Shown here: positions 1-7,684 of the stretch, one piece after another
Position numbering within the stretch: the stretch's first letter is position 1
How the letters are laid out: each line of letters opens with the position of its first letter
Origin: JAICNR01 sp035699465
GTDB lineage: Bacteria > Gemmatimonadota > Gemmatimonadetes > JACCXV01 > JAHWKZ01
NCBI GenBank assembly: GCA_035699465.1
Contig: DASSPT010000097.1
Coordinates: 1 to 26,545, forward strand
DNA length: 26,545 nt
Direction of reading: 5' to 3'
Position numbers and translations under genes: made by a program
Notes under the pieces: generated by a model
The model's database searches: none
The model's input: the letters and a program-made list of their open reading frames with translations, nothing else
Told to the model about the DNA's origin: nothing

Positions 1-261
1 CTCGCGGCGATATCGTTTCAGGTCGGAACGATCGGCGAAGGAACCGAGCATCGTCTCGACCCGCTCGAGAACTTTCGCGTCGTCGGGATACGCGCGCAGG
101 AACGTCAGCGCGTCGTGGAGACGCGCGACCCGGTCCGCGTCGGGAAGACGACGCCGTGCCAGCGCGGTCAGGAGCTCGAGCTTGACGGCGGCGGCCGAGC
201 CGCCGAAGTGGTCCCTGGTCCTTTCGAGCCGCGCGAGCAGGGAGGATGCTGATTCATTCAC
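1..261 (-). CDS. Unrecognised protein, N-terminal part (runs off left edge)
   Basis: An open frame of 87 codons runs from a GTG at 259-261 to the window edge. It was read by translating the minus strand and has no in-frame stop. The peptide begins V-N-E-S-A-S-S-L-L-A-R-L and looks helical, rich in Leu, Ala, Arg and Asp, with no membrane segment or signal peptide in the visible part. Codon use matches the neighbours (GC-rich third positions). I do not recognise a family with confidence and give no function. The start is uncertain: the sequence upstream of the GTG is only weakly Shine-Dalgarno-like, and no in-frame ATG was found nearby. The gene lies downstream of tRNA-Val on the same strand and could be read from the tRNA promoter or from a weak -10-like TAGCTT at 316-321. 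Confidence 0.6.
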   Translation of the reverse strand, partial: MNESASSLLARLERTRDHFGGSAAAVKLELLTALARRRLPDADRVARLHDALTFLRAYPDDAKVLERVETMLGSFADRSDLKRYRRE

Positions 262-518
262 GGGAGAGATCCATGACAGACTGGAGATTTCGCCGTCGTC
301 CGCTCGAGATACTGCAAGCTATCTGAATGCGTGGATTTGCGCAGGCTGTCCGCCGGGGGCGTTTCGTGCACCGCTCCACTCCTGCCCGAACGGAGAGGGT
401 ACTCCGGTCGACAACTACATTAGTGGCAGGGATACCGGTACGTCCAGGTGGAGCAGACTGGTGCGGGGGGCTCTCGACCCAGCCTGTCGCAACCGCTTTG
501 TCAGCTGCAGCGTAGAGA

Positions 519-595
519 TGGTGGGCGGTGCAGGATTCGAACCTGCGACCTCCGGTATGTGAGACCGGCGCTCTAACCAGCTGAGCTAACCACCC
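519..595 (-). tRNA. tRNA-Val (anticodon CAC), CCA encoded
   Basis: The minus strand folds as a full cloverleaf of 77 nt including an encoded CCA (519-521). The 7-bp acceptor stem GGGTGGT/ACCGCCC has one T-G wobble. The D stem is GCTC/GAGC. The anticodon stem CCGGT/ACCGG encloses the loop CTCACAT, giving anticodon CAC. The T arm GCAGG-TTCGAAT-CCTGC is perfect. It reads valine GTG codons. A promoter candidate ends 15 nt upstream of the mature 5' end. Confidence 0.95.
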
Positions 596-610
596 ACGAG
601 AAGCGGAAAA

Positions 611-640
611 AAGCTACCCCCGGCCTCGGGAGCCCGTCAA
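611..640 (-). promoter_or_regulatory. Candidate promoter of tRNA-Val (TTGACG-N18-TAGCTT)
   Basis: On the minus strand the -35 is TTGACG (635-640) and the -10 is TAGCTT (611-616), with an 18-bp spacer. Transcription would start near 603, a few bases before the tRNA 5' end at 595, as expected for a tRNA promoter. The spacer also contains a 6-bp hairpin (arms 627-632 and 617-622, one T-G pair, loop of 4), and a run of six T (607-612) overlaps the -10. The same bases could therefore terminate transcription of the lipoprotein gene just upstream. I prefer promoter, because otherwise the tRNA would sit directly behind a terminator with no room for a start. Confidence 0.55.
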
Positions 641-646
641 CGAACG

Positions 647-1117
647 CTAGGGGCCCGTCAGCGGAAGGACCGAAAGATTGTCCCGCCGTCCGCCCGCCTG
701 GAACGCGCGCTCGCAGGTGCCCGAGACGCCCGGGAAGGTGCCCTCGAACGTGATCGACCCGAGGATGTTGATGTCTCCCTCGGTCACCCGGGCCACCATG
801 TGCATGTCGCCGGGGAACGTGCCCCCCGAAGGGTTCGGGACCAGGATCGTCCCGTCGACGGTCATGACGCGGTTCTCGTTGTCGAATGTCCCCGTCAACG
901 TGCCCGCGTCGCCCACCGTGAACGCCACGTTGTCACCGTCGCGCTCGATCGTCAGCTCCACGGCCTCGCTCCGGCCGACGTCCCCTACGCACGTGTCGGT
1001 GGTGTACGTGAGCGTGATGGGGTAGGTGCCCTCCACCCCCAGGGACGGATCGTTCTCGCACGACGTCGCCGCGATGGCGGCGAACGCCAGGATCGGTATC
1101 CACTTCGGATAACGCAC
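647..1117 (-). CDS. Small predicted lipoprotein, unknown function
   Basis: This is a 156-residue protein. A short hydrophobic N-terminal segment (about residues 7-18) ends in a lipobox-like A-A-T-S-C, with Cys near residue 20, so it is probably exported and lipid-anchored. The mature part is a series of short alternating strands (G-T-Y-P-I-T-L-T-Y, V-E-L-T-I-E-R-D, L-T-G-T-F) typical of small beta-barrel or lipocalin-like lipoproteins, and two further Cys could form a disulfide. The fold is inference. The start is GTG at 1115-1117, supported by an AAGGA Shine-Dalgarno 7 nt upstream; a nearby ATG is out of frame. The gene begins 27 nt behind the CAU tRNA with no visible promoter between them, so cotranscription with the tRNA is likely. 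Confidence 0.75.
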   Translation of the reverse strand: MRYPKWIPILAFAAIAATSCENDPSLGVEGTYPITLTYTTDTCVGDVGRSEAVELTIERDGDNVAFTVGDAGTLTGTFDNENRVMTVDGTILVPNPSGGTFPGDMHMVARVTEGDINILGSITFEGTFPGVSGTCERAFQAGGRRDNLSVLPLTGP

Positions 1118-1143
1118 GCGTTCATCCTTTCGATTCGATCGTG

Positions 1144-1216
1144 TGGGCCCGGCTGGATTCGAACCAGCGACCCTCGGATTATGAGTCCGGTGCTCTGACC
1201 GCTGAGCTACGGGCCC
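1144..1216 (-). tRNA. tRNA with CAU anticodon (Met elongator or Ile2)
   Basis: The minus strand forms a 73-nt cloverleaf without an encoded CCA. The acceptor stem GGGCCCG/CGGGCCC is perfect over 7 bp, the D stem is GCTC/GAGC, and the T arm is GCTGG-TTCGAAT-CCAGC. The anticodon loop is CTCATAA, so the anticodon is CAU. The outermost anticodon-stem pair is a C27-A43 mismatch; the other four pairs are good. CAU can be elongator Met or the lysidine-modified Ile2 that reads AUA. Sequence alone does not let me decide. It is not an initiator type, because the acceptor begins with a paired G and the stem lacks the usual GGG/CCC initiator anticodon stem. Confidence 0.92.
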
Positions 1217-1233
1217 CGCGGCAGTCAGACGAA

Positions 1234-1264
1234 ACTGTACCGGCGGGCTGGAGGTTTAGGTCCA
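1234..1264 (-). promoter_or_regulatory. Weak candidate promoter of the CAU tRNA
   Basis: Minus strand: -35-like TGGACC (1259-1264), 19-bp spacer, -10-like TACAGT (1234-1239). It lies between the rpoD stop and the tRNA, and the start would fall about 10 nt before the mature tRNA. The match to consensus is four of six in each box. No good intrinsic terminator for rpoD is visible in the same gap, so read-through from rpoD is an alternative. Confidence 0.35.
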
Positions 1265-1285
1265 CGCCATCGGTGGTCAAGAAAT

Positions 1286-2860
1286 CTACAGGTCGTAGAA
1301 CTTGAGCAGCTCCCTGCACTTCGACGGATGGCGGAGCTTCTTGAGCGCCTTGGCCTCGATCTGCCGCACCCGCTCGCGCGTGATGTTGAAGATCGTCCCC
1401 ACCTCCTCGAGCGTCCGCGGGCAACCGTCGCCGATTCCGAAGCGGAGGCGGATGATCCGCTCCTCGCGCTGAGACAGCGAGTTGAGGACCGAGTTCACGT
1501 TCTCCTTGAGCAACGCGAAGGCCGCGTTCTTGGAAGGGGAGAGCGTCCGGCTGTCCTCGATGATGTCGGAGATTTGGGTGTCCTGATCGGTCTGGACGGG
1601 TCGGTCCAGGGAGATCGGCTCCTGCGCGATCTTGAGCACCGCCTTCACCTTCTCGAGCGGCAGGTCGAGCTTCTCGGCGATCTCCTCGGGCGTCGGCTCA
1701 CGGCCGGTTTGCTGGACGGTCCGCCGCGTGTAGCGGTTCACCTTGTTGATCGTCTCGATCATGTGGACGGGGATGCGGATCGTGCGCGACTGCTCGGCGA
1801 TCGCGCGCGTGATCGCTTGGCGGATCCACCACGTCGCATAGGTCGAGAACTTGTAGCCCTTGCGGTGATCGAACTTCTCGGTCGCCCTGAGGAGCCCGGA
1901 GTTCCCCTCCTGGATGAGGTCCAGGAACTCGAGCCCCCGGCCGATGTACCGCTTGGCCACGGAAACGACGAGCCGCACGTTCGCCTCCACCATGCGCCGG
2001 CGCGCCGACATGACGCTGCGCGTCAGGGTGACGACCTCGGCGAGGATAGCGTGGTACTCCGCTCGGCTGAGCCCCGTCATCCGCTCGAGATCCCGCTCGC
2101 GCCACTCCACCGCCGACACTCCATCGAGTTCCCTCAGCTTCTCCGCCAGGTACTCGATCTGCGAGTGATGGAGCGGCAGGGACAGGAAGAAGCCGCGCAC
2201 GGCTTCCATCTCGGCGTGGGCCTGCTTGCCCTTGTTTCCGCGCAGCCCGCTGCGGTCGAAGACCTCCCGCGCCGCGTGCCAGCGCTGCTCGTTCGACTGG
2301 AGCTCCTGCGCCAGCTGGCTGGCGTCGAGAGGCGGAGCCTCCTCTTCCTCGCCGTCCCACTCGCTGAAGTCGTCTCCCAGGAAGGCCTCGGGGCGCATCG
2401 TCCCTTCGACCACCGCGCGGCCCTGCTCGAAGGCGCGCTCGATCGATGTGTAGGACCGGAACACCACCTCCCGCAGCTTCACCTGGCCTTCGGCGATCGC
2501 CCGCGCCAGCTCGATCTCCTCCTCGGCGCTGAGGAGAGGCACACGTCCCATCTCCTGGAAGTACATGCGGATCAGATCGTCGTATACCTGGAGCCGCTGC
2601 CCGAATCCGCCCGTATCCTCGCTCGATTCGTCGTCGGATTCGTGTTCTTCCTCGATGTCCTCGTCCTCCGCCACGACGATCCGGCGGCGCGAGGGCAGAC
2701 TCTCCTCGGTGACCTCCGGCTCGTCGTCGGTCTCTTCGTCGTCCCCGCGAAGATCGAGGATCATGCGGTCGATGACCTCGGAGTCGCGCGCGACGCCGAG
2801 CGTTTCCTCGGGATCGGCGGCGGGCTCGGAACTGGAGAGGGCGCGGCGAGGTGGGGTCAT
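1286..2860 (-). CDS. rpoD: RNA polymerase primary sigma factor RpoD (sigma-70)
   Basis: The 524-residue primary sigma factor directs RNA polymerase to housekeeping promoters. The N-terminal ~85 residues are very acidic (runs of D/E), replacing a classic region 1.1. Region 1.2 follows (V-Y-D-D-L-I-R-M-Y-F-Q-E-M-G). Region 2 contains D-L-I-Q-E-G-N and the promoter-melting and -10-reading block Y-K-F-S-T-Y-A-T-W-W-I-R-Q-A-I-T-R-A. Region 3 begins near R-E-P-T-P-E-E-I-A, and region 4 ends with the helix-turn-helix E-E-V-G...T-R-E-R-V-R-Q-I-E-A-K-A and the usual K-F-Y-D-L-like C-terminus. It is the last gene after mutS2 and dnaG, but a strong promoter sits in the 88-nt gap behind dnaG. The ATG start has no clear Shine-Dalgarno, so the exact N-terminus is less certain than the identity. 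Confidence 0.97.
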   Translation of the reverse strand: MTPPRRALSSSEPAADPEETLGVARDSEVIDRMILDLRGDDEETDDEPEVTEESLPSRRRIVVAEDEDIEEEHESDDESSEDTGGFGQRLQVYDDLIRMYFQEMGRVPLLSAEEEIELARAIAEGQVKLREVVFRSYTSIERAFEQGRAVVEGTMRPEAFLGDDFSEWDGEEEEAPPLDASQLAQELQSNEQRWHAAREVFDRSGLRGNKGKQAHAEMEAVRGFFLSLPLHHSQIEYLAEKLRELDGVSAVEWRERDLERMTGLSRAEYHAILAEVVTLTRSVMSARRRMVEANVRLVVSVAKRYIGRGLEFLDLIQEGNSGLLRATEKFDHRKGYKFSTYATWWIRQAITRAIAEQSRTIRIPVHMIETINKVNRYTRRTVQQTGREPTPEEIAEKLDLPLEKVKAVLKIAQEPISLDRPVQTDQDTQISDIIEDSRTLSPSKNAAFALLKENVNSVLNSLSQREERIIRLRFGIGDGCPRTLEEVGTIFNITRERVRQIEAKALKKLRHPSKCRELLKFYDL

Positions 2861-2907
2861 GGTCGGCGGATGGGTGAATGGAGCCCGGGGGTCGGGTTAG
2901 AGGATTC

Positions 2908-2937
2908 AAGGTACGCGAGCCGCCTCTGGAGTGTCAA
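2908..2937 (-). promoter_or_regulatory. Promoter of rpoD (TTGACA-N18-TACCTT)
   Basis: Minus strand: a perfect -35 TTGACA (2932-2937), an 18-bp spacer and -10 TACCTT (2908-2913). It lies just behind the dnaG stop (2949-2951) and gives a leader of about 40 nt before the rpoD ATG at 2860. The sigma factor gene can thus be transcribed independently of the upstream operon. Confidence 0.65.
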
Positions 2938-2948
2938 ACGCGGAGCGC

Positions 2949-4748
2949 TCAACCTCGCGGGCGGCGACCGCCGAACGGACCGGGTGCGATCTCCTTCCGT
3001 GTTCGCTGTCGACGCAGCGAATCCTCGAGCACGTCGCCGGTGCTCTCCGTGCGACGCTCGTGCACGCCGCGCGCGAGCGCATCTTCGTGAATCCGGTTGA
3101 GACTCTCACGGAACGCCTTGTCGGAGAGCTCGAACCCCTGCTCCTGGGCCCCGCGCAGCGCTTCGAGCCGCGCCATCACGCGCTGAAGCTCCTTGTCGGC
3201 CGCCGATCGCAGCGCCTCCTCCACGTCGCCCCGCCCGTCTGCGTGGAGCTCCGCGAGGCGCGTGAAGAACTCCGCGTAGGCGGGCACGGTGAAGTACTCC
3301 GCTCGGCACTCCTCCACCATCTGGTCGAGCCACCGCGGCTCGCTGACCGCGTGGAGGAGCACGTACCATTCGTCCTGGCTCTCGGGCAGCGAGATGCCCG
3401 GCGGGGTCTTCCCCGGCCCCCGCTTGGCGACGGGACGCTCCCGGTTGCCGCCGGGCACCGGCCGGCCCCGCTTCCCCGCAGCCGGGGCGACCAGCGCCTC
3501 TCGCGGCACGTCGAGCTCGCTCGCGATCTTCCCCACGTACAGCTCCCGCGTGACGCGGTCGGGGACACGCGCCACCGACTCGAGCAGCCGCTTGATTGCG
3601 CGCCGCTTCCGCGGGACATCGGACAGGTCGACTCTCTCGCGCACGATCCGGAGCTTCGCGTCGATCACGTCCTCGCTCGCCTCCAGCCGCTCCCCGAACG
3701 CAGCCGCCCCGCCATCCTGGACCAGCGATGCCGGATCCTTTCCCCGCGGCAGGGCGACGACTCGCGCTGTGACCCCCGCGGCCAGCAGCATGTCCGCCGC
3801 TTTGAACGCCGAGCGCTGACCCGCCGCGTCCCCGTCGTACGCGAGGTACGCGGTAGACGTGTAGCGCTTGAGTATCCGGGACTGCTCGTCGGTGAACGCG
3901 GTACCGAGCGGCGCCACGACGTTCTTGAACCCCGCTTCCGTCAGCGCGACGACGTCGAAGTTTCCCTCGACGACGACGGCCGCCCCGGCGCGCCGGATCG
4001 CCGGCCGCGCCTGGTCCAGATTGAACAGCATCCGCCCCTTGGCGAACACGGGCGTATCGGCGGTGTTCAGGTACTTCGGCTCCTCCGCGTCGAGCCGGCG
4101 ACCCGAGAAGCCGACCACCTTCCCGCCCACGGATCGGATCGGGAACATCACGCGACCCCGGAAGCGGTCGAACAGCCCGCCGGTCTTCTCGCTCCTGCCG
4201 ATCAGGCCGGCGCGCTGGAGCGCGTCCTCGCCCACGCCCTGCCGCTTGGCCTCCCCCAGAAGCGCGTCCCACGACTCCGGGGCCCAGCCGAGCAGGAACG
4301 CCTCCTGGATCGGTTCCCCGACCCCGCGGCCGGACAGGTAGTCGCGCGCGCCGGCGGCGTCTGGGGATTCCCGGAGGAGGCGATGGTAGAACTCCGCCGC
4401 CATGCGATTGGCGTGGTGGATGGGGGCGTTGGGGTCCGCGAGATCGGCGGGCTCCCTGTCGGGCACCTCCACTCCCACGCGCTGCCCCAGGGTCCGGACC
4501 GCGTCCGGGAACTCGATCTTCTCGTGCTCCATCAGGAACGTGAACGCGTTTCCACCGGCCTGGCAGCCGAAGCAGTAGTACATCCCCTTTTCGGCGCTGA
4601 CGGTGAACGAGGGTGTCTTCTCGGGATGGAACGGACACAGGCCGACCCAGCTGCGGCCGCGCTTCTTGAGCTGCACCACCTCGCCGACGATCTCGACGAT
4701 GTCGACGCGGTCGCGGATCTCCTCGATGACGTGCTCGGGGATGCTCAG
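2949..4748 (-). CDS. dnaG: DNA primase DnaG, probable CTG start
   Basis: The 599-residue primase synthesises RNA primers at the replication fork. The N-terminal zinc finger has ligands C38, H41, C59 and C62 (C-P-F-H and C-F-G-C). The TOPRIM catalytic core shows V-V-V-E-G-N-F-D-V and Y-D-G-D-A-A-G. The C-terminal third is the less conserved helicase-binding region. The family N-terminus (S-I-P-E-H-V-I-E-E-I-R) begins right after a CTG at 4746-4748, which overlaps the mutS2 stop as CTGA and has an AGGAGG Shine-Dalgarno 7 nt upstream. No ATG or GTG exists in frame nearby. The only other candidate is a TTG at 4815-4817, which would add 23 mostly Arg-rich residues inside mutS2. I therefore choose CTG. 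The gene is translationally coupled to mutS2. Confidence 0.93.
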   Translation of the reverse strand: MSIPEHVIEEIRDRVDIVEIVGEVVQLKKRGRSWVGLCPFHPEKTPSFTVSAEKGMYYCFGCQAGGNAFTFLMEHEKIEFPDAVRTLGQRVGVEVPDREPADLADPNAPIHHANRMAAEFYHRLLRESPDAAGARDYLSGRGVGEPIQEAFLLGWAPESWDALLGEAKRQGVGEDALQRAGLIGRSEKTGGLFDRFRGRVMFPIRSVGGKVVGFSGRRLDAEEPKYLNTADTPVFAKGRMLFNLDQARPAIRRAGAAVVVEGNFDVVALTEAGFKNVVAPLGTAFTDEQSRILKRYTSTAYLAYDGDAAGQRSAFKAADMLLAAGVTARVVALPRGKDPASLVQDGGAAAFGERLEASEDVIDAKLRIVRERVDLSDVPRKRRAIKRLLESVARVPDRVTRELYVGKIASELDVPREALVAPAAGKRGRPVPGGNRERPVAKRGPGKTPPGISLPESQDEWYVLLHAVSEPRWLDQMVEECRAEYFTVPAYAEFFTRLAELHADGRGDVEEALRSAADKELQRVMARLEALRGAQEQGFELSDKAFRESLNRIHEDALARGVHERRTESTGDVLEDSLRRQRTRKEIAPGPFGGRRPRG

Positions 4749-7165
4749 GCGCTCTCCTCCTCGGAACCTTCTGGAGCGAGCGTGGCGATCGTCACGCCGT
4801 CTCCGCCTTCGTTCCAATGCCCCAGCCGGAAGCCGTGCACGTAGGGGTGCTTCTCCAGGAGCTCGGCCACGCGGCGGCGCAGGACGCCGGTCCCCTTGCC
4901 GTGGATGAAGCGGATGACCGGCCTGCCCGTATGGTATGCGCGCTCGAGCGCGCCAGCGAGCGGATAGCCGATCTCGTCCGCCGTCATCCCCCGCAGGTCG
5001 ATCTCCAGTGGCAGCGGCTGACCGTCGTCGCCGGAGTCGGCCGGGACGGCGGAGGCCGGCTCCTTCGCGTCCGTCCGGTCGGCGGCCTTCGTCACGATCT
5101 CGAGCTCGCTCGCCCGGCACGCGATCCGCACCTGGCCGGCCTGAACCGCGCATGTGTCGTCGGTTCGGCTCAGCGAGACCACCTCGCCGACCACATCGTA
5201 GCGCGGGATGCGGACGAGGTCGCCGGGCTCGACGGGCGGGCGATCGCGCTGCCCGAGTAGCGCCTCGCGCTCGGCCCTGAGCGCTTCGGCCACGCTCGCC
5301 ATCTCCTCGGCGAGGGCCTGCGCGGCCCGCGTCGACGCCTCGGCCTCGGAGAGCTCCGCCGTGCGCTCCCGGAGCTTCCGCTGCTGGCGGCGCATCTCCT
5401 CCCGCATCCGGTCGATCTGTCCCTCCAGCTCACCCAGCCGACGCTCCGCCGCCTCCCGACGCTCCAAGGCATCCGCGGCGATACGGCGCGCCCTGGCGCT
5501 CTCCGCCTCCCCGATCGCCTGGCGCTCCTCCTCGAGGGCCCGACGCGCCTCGACGAAGGCCTGCTCCTCCTCGGCCAGGCGTCGGGTCACCTCGTCGAGG
5601 TCGCGCGCACCGTGGTCCAGCGACTCGTGGGCACGGGCCAGCACCGCGGGCTCGATTCCCCAGCGCGCGGCCAGCTCCAGGCCGAACGAGCGGCCCGGCA
5701 CGCCCTTGACGAACCGGTACAGGGGCTCGTTCCGCTCGAGATCGTAGGCCAGCGATCCGTTCACCATTCCGGGCGCGCGCGCGGTCGCGATCTTCAGCGT
5801 GTGGTAGTGGGTCGTCACGATCGTCCGCGCCCGCCTCGCCACCCAGGCTTCGAGGAGCGCCGCCGCCAGCGCCGCGCCCTCCGCGGGGTCCGTGGAGGCG
5901 CCGATCTCGTCGATCAGGATGAGCGTGCCCGGCCCCGCCCCCTCGAGGGCGGCCTTGAGCCGCGTCAGATGCGCGGTGAACGTGGAGAGGTCCTGCGCGA
6001 TCGACTGCGTGTCGCCGATGTCGGCGTACACGGCCTCGTGCCAGGGAAGCCGCGTGCCGGCCGCCACCGGCGGCACGATGCCGCTCTGGGCCATGAGGAC
6101 GACGGTGCCGACGGTCTTGAGGAGCACGGTCTTCCCGCCCGTGTTGGGTCCGCTGATCACGAGCCCCCGCTCGTCCTCCACGAGCTCGAGGTCGAGCGGC
6201 ACGATCTCGCCACCCTGCTCCGCCAGCCGCTCGACGAGGAGCGGGTGGCGCGCTCCGCGCAGCACGAGGCCCTCTCCGCCGAGCTCCGGCGGTACGCCGC
6301 CCGCGGACAGCGCGTACCTGGCGCGGGCCAGCACGGTCTCGGCGTGGAGCGCGAGCCGCGCCGCGAGCTCCAGCTCTCCCCGCCGCTCGGCGAGCGCGGC
6401 CGTCAGCTCGCGCAGGATCCGCTCCTCCTCCCGGCCGACCGCCAGCTCCGCGCGGCGGAGCTCGTTGTTCCGCTCCACGACCTCGTGCGGCTCGAGGAAC
6501 ACCGTCGCTCCCGAGGCGGACTCGTCGTGGACGATGCCGGGCACCTCCCCGAGCGCCTCGCGGCGGAGCGGCACCAGGTAGCGGCCCTCGCGGAACGTCG
6601 GCCGGCTGTCGGCAGCGACCAGGACGTGCGGGAGCCGAGCGATGAGTCGGGAGAGGCGCTCGACGAGCGCGGCCCGGTGGCTTCGGACCTCGGCCCTCAG
6701 CTCCCGGAGCCTGGGACTGGCCGTGTCCACGAGACGCGCCTCGGGGTCGAAGGCGTCCAGGATCCTCGTCTCGAGCTCGAGCTCCTCGGGCGCGACGCGG
6801 AACCGCTCCGCCAGGAGCGGCCACCGGCCTCCCTCCTGACGCACGAAGCGGGCGAACCGGCGGGTCGCCTCGAGCGTCCGGGCCGCGTCGATCAGGGCCC
6901 GCCCGTCGAGCGCTGAGCCCTGGACGGCGAGGACCCTCAGCGTCCGGTCCTGGTCTTCGACGAACGGGGCCGGCAGCCGGGCGATCCCCGCGAGATCCAT
7001 CCCCTCGGTCACCTCGTCCAGCGCCGCCCGCGCTTCGGCGAGGTTCGCCCGCGGCTGCCAGCGCTCCAGCGTTCGTCGCGCGAGCGAGGAGCTGGTCGAC
7101 CCCGCCACCACTTCCCGGACGCGGTCCCACTCCAGGGCCGCGATCGTCTCCGCATCGAGCCTCAT
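4745..7165 (-). CDS. mutS2: Endonuclease MutS2
   Basis: This 806-residue MutS-family ATPase with a C-terminal nuclease is linked in other bacteria to suppression of homologous recombination and to rescue of collided ribosomes. The N-terminal half is the MutS core and lever (E-S-A-S-G-A-T-V-F-L-E-P). The ATPase has Walker A G-P-N-T-G-G-K-T, Walker B leading into D-E-I-G-A-S-T-D-P-A-E-G, and a following His-rich switch. A long Glu/Arg coiled coil (about residues 510-630) is followed by a small beta domain and the Smr domain, with L-D-L-R-G and H-G-K-G-T-G near the C-terminus. MutS1-type mismatch-recognition motifs are absent, as expected. The start is ATG with little Shine-Dalgarno; a hairpin ends 15 nt upstream of it. 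The stop overlaps the dnaG start. Confidence 0.96.
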   Translation of the reverse strand: MRLDAETIAALEWDRVREVVAGSTSSSLARRTLERWQPRANLAEARAALDEVTEGMDLAGIARLPAPFVEDQDRTLRVLAVQGSALDGRALIDAARTLEATRRFARFVRQEGGRWPLLAERFRVAPEELELETRILDAFDPEARLVDTASPRLRELRAEVRSHRAALVERLSRLIARLPHVLVAADSRPTFREGRYLVPLRREALGEVPGIVHDESASGATVFLEPHEVVERNNELRRAELAVGREEERILRELTAALAERRGELELAARLALHAETVLARARYALSAGGVPPELGGEGLVLRGARHPLLVERLAEQGGEIVPLDLELVEDERGLVISGPNTGGKTVLLKTVGTVVLMAQSGIVPPVAAGTRLPWHEAVYADIGDTQSIAQDLSTFTAHLTRLKAALEGAGPGTLILIDEIGASTDPAEGAALAAALLEAWVARRARTIVTTHYHTLKIATARAPGMVNGSLAYDLERNEPLYRFVKGVPGRSFGLELAARWGIEPAVLARAHESLDHGARDLDEVTRRLAEEEQAFVEARRALEEERQAIGEAESARARRIAADALERREAAERRLGELEGQIDRMREEMRRQQRKLRERTAELSEAEASTRAAQALAEEMASVAEALRAEREALLGQRDRPPVEPGDLVRIPRYDVVGEVVSLSRTDDTCAVQAGQVRIACRASELEIVTKAADRTDAKEPASAVPADSGDDGQPLPLEIDLRGMTADEIGYPLAGALERAYHTGRPVIRFIHGKGTGVLRRRVAELLEKHPYVHGFRLGHWNEGGDGVTIATLAPEGSEEESA

Positions 7166-7180
7166 CGGCTGCCCAAACGC

Positions 7181-7205
7181 GACGACCCCCGCGAGGGGGG
7201 TCGTC
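7181..7205 (-). terminator. Strong hairpin between yqeY and mutS2 (attenuator or terminator)
   Basis: A perfect 10-bp inverted repeat has arms at 7181-7190 and 7196-7205 with a 5-nt loop. It is followed on the minus strand by only three T, so it is not a classic U-tract terminator. It lies in the one sizeable gap (64 nt) of an otherwise tight operon and ends 15 nt before the mutS2 ATG. It may partly terminate, mark an RNA processing site, or modulate mutS2 translation. Confidence 0.5.
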
Positions 7206-7229
7206 CACCTACCGTCCCAGGTTCCCTGT

Positions 7230-7673
7230 TCACCCCAGGCGCTCCTTCACGCGCGCGCTGACGACGGCGCCCTCGGCGCGGCCCTTGAGCTTCGGCATGA
7301 GCCGCCCCATCACGGCGCCCATGTCCTTCATGCTCGTCGCACCGGCCTCGGCGATCGCCGCGTCGACCATGGCGTTCAGCTCCTCGTCCGAGAGCTGCGC
7401 CGGCAGATATCCGCGTATGACCTCCGCCTCCGCGGCCTCGCGCGCGGCAAGCTCGGGTCGGCCGCCCTTGCCGAACTGCTCCTCGGACTCGCGCCGCTGC
7501 TTGAGCGCCTTCATCAGGACCTCGATCGCGTCCTCGTCGGTCAAGTCCCGGCCGAGCTCGATGCGGCGGTTCTTGAGCTCGCTCGACAGGAGGCGCAGCG
7601 CAGAGAGACGGTCCTTCTCGCCCGCTTTGAGCGCGGACTTCTGATCGTTCTGGATTCGTTCGACGATGCTCAC
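7230..7673 (-). CDS. yqeY: GatB/YqeY domain protein
   Basis: A 147-residue protein of the YqeY family, which resembles the C-terminal tail domain of the GatB amidotransferase subunit and is thought to act on tRNA-related processes; its exact role is unknown. Typical features are the opening S-I-V-E-R-I-Q, the L-R-L-L-S-S-E-L-K-N-R-R-I-E block, and the C-terminal M-G-A-V-M-G-R-L-M-P-K-L-K-G-R-A-E-G segment with V-S-A-R-V-K-E-R-L. I chose the GTG at 7671-7673 because a GGGGAGAGG Shine-Dalgarno precedes it and the length matches the family. An ATG at 7686-7688, overlapping the HIT gene stop as ATGA, would add five residues. The neighbours mutS2, dnaG and rpoD fit the common yqeY context. Confidence 0.92.
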   Translation of the reverse strand: MSIVERIQNDQKSALKAGEKDRLSALRLLSSELKNRRIELGRDLTDEDAIEVLMKALKQRRESEEQFGKGGRPELAAREAAEAEVIRGYLPAQLSDEELNAMVDAAIAEAGATSMKDMGAVMGRLMPKLKGRAEGAVVSARVKERLG

Positions 7674-7684
7674 GCCCTCTCCCC

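Noticed and set aside
262..518. Possible short gene or RNA in the gap between the left-edge gene and tRNA-Val
   Set aside because: No frame with codon use like the neighbours and no clear hairpin were seen, only a weak -10-like TAGCTT at 316-321.
1328..3100. Long plus-strand open frame (590 codons) opposite rpoD
   Set aside because: Antisense of a certain rpoD gene. Long shadow frames are expected at this GC content, and the peptide is low-complexity Leu/Arg/Asp with no family motif. The other long plus-strand frames (for example 2931-4844 and 5612-6916) were rejected for the same reason.
4749..5153. N-terminal extension of dnaG into mutS2 (734-residue reading)
   Set aside because: The extra 135 codons lie inside the Smr domain of mutS2 and encode an Arg-rich, family-unlike peptide; the primase N-terminus is complete without them.
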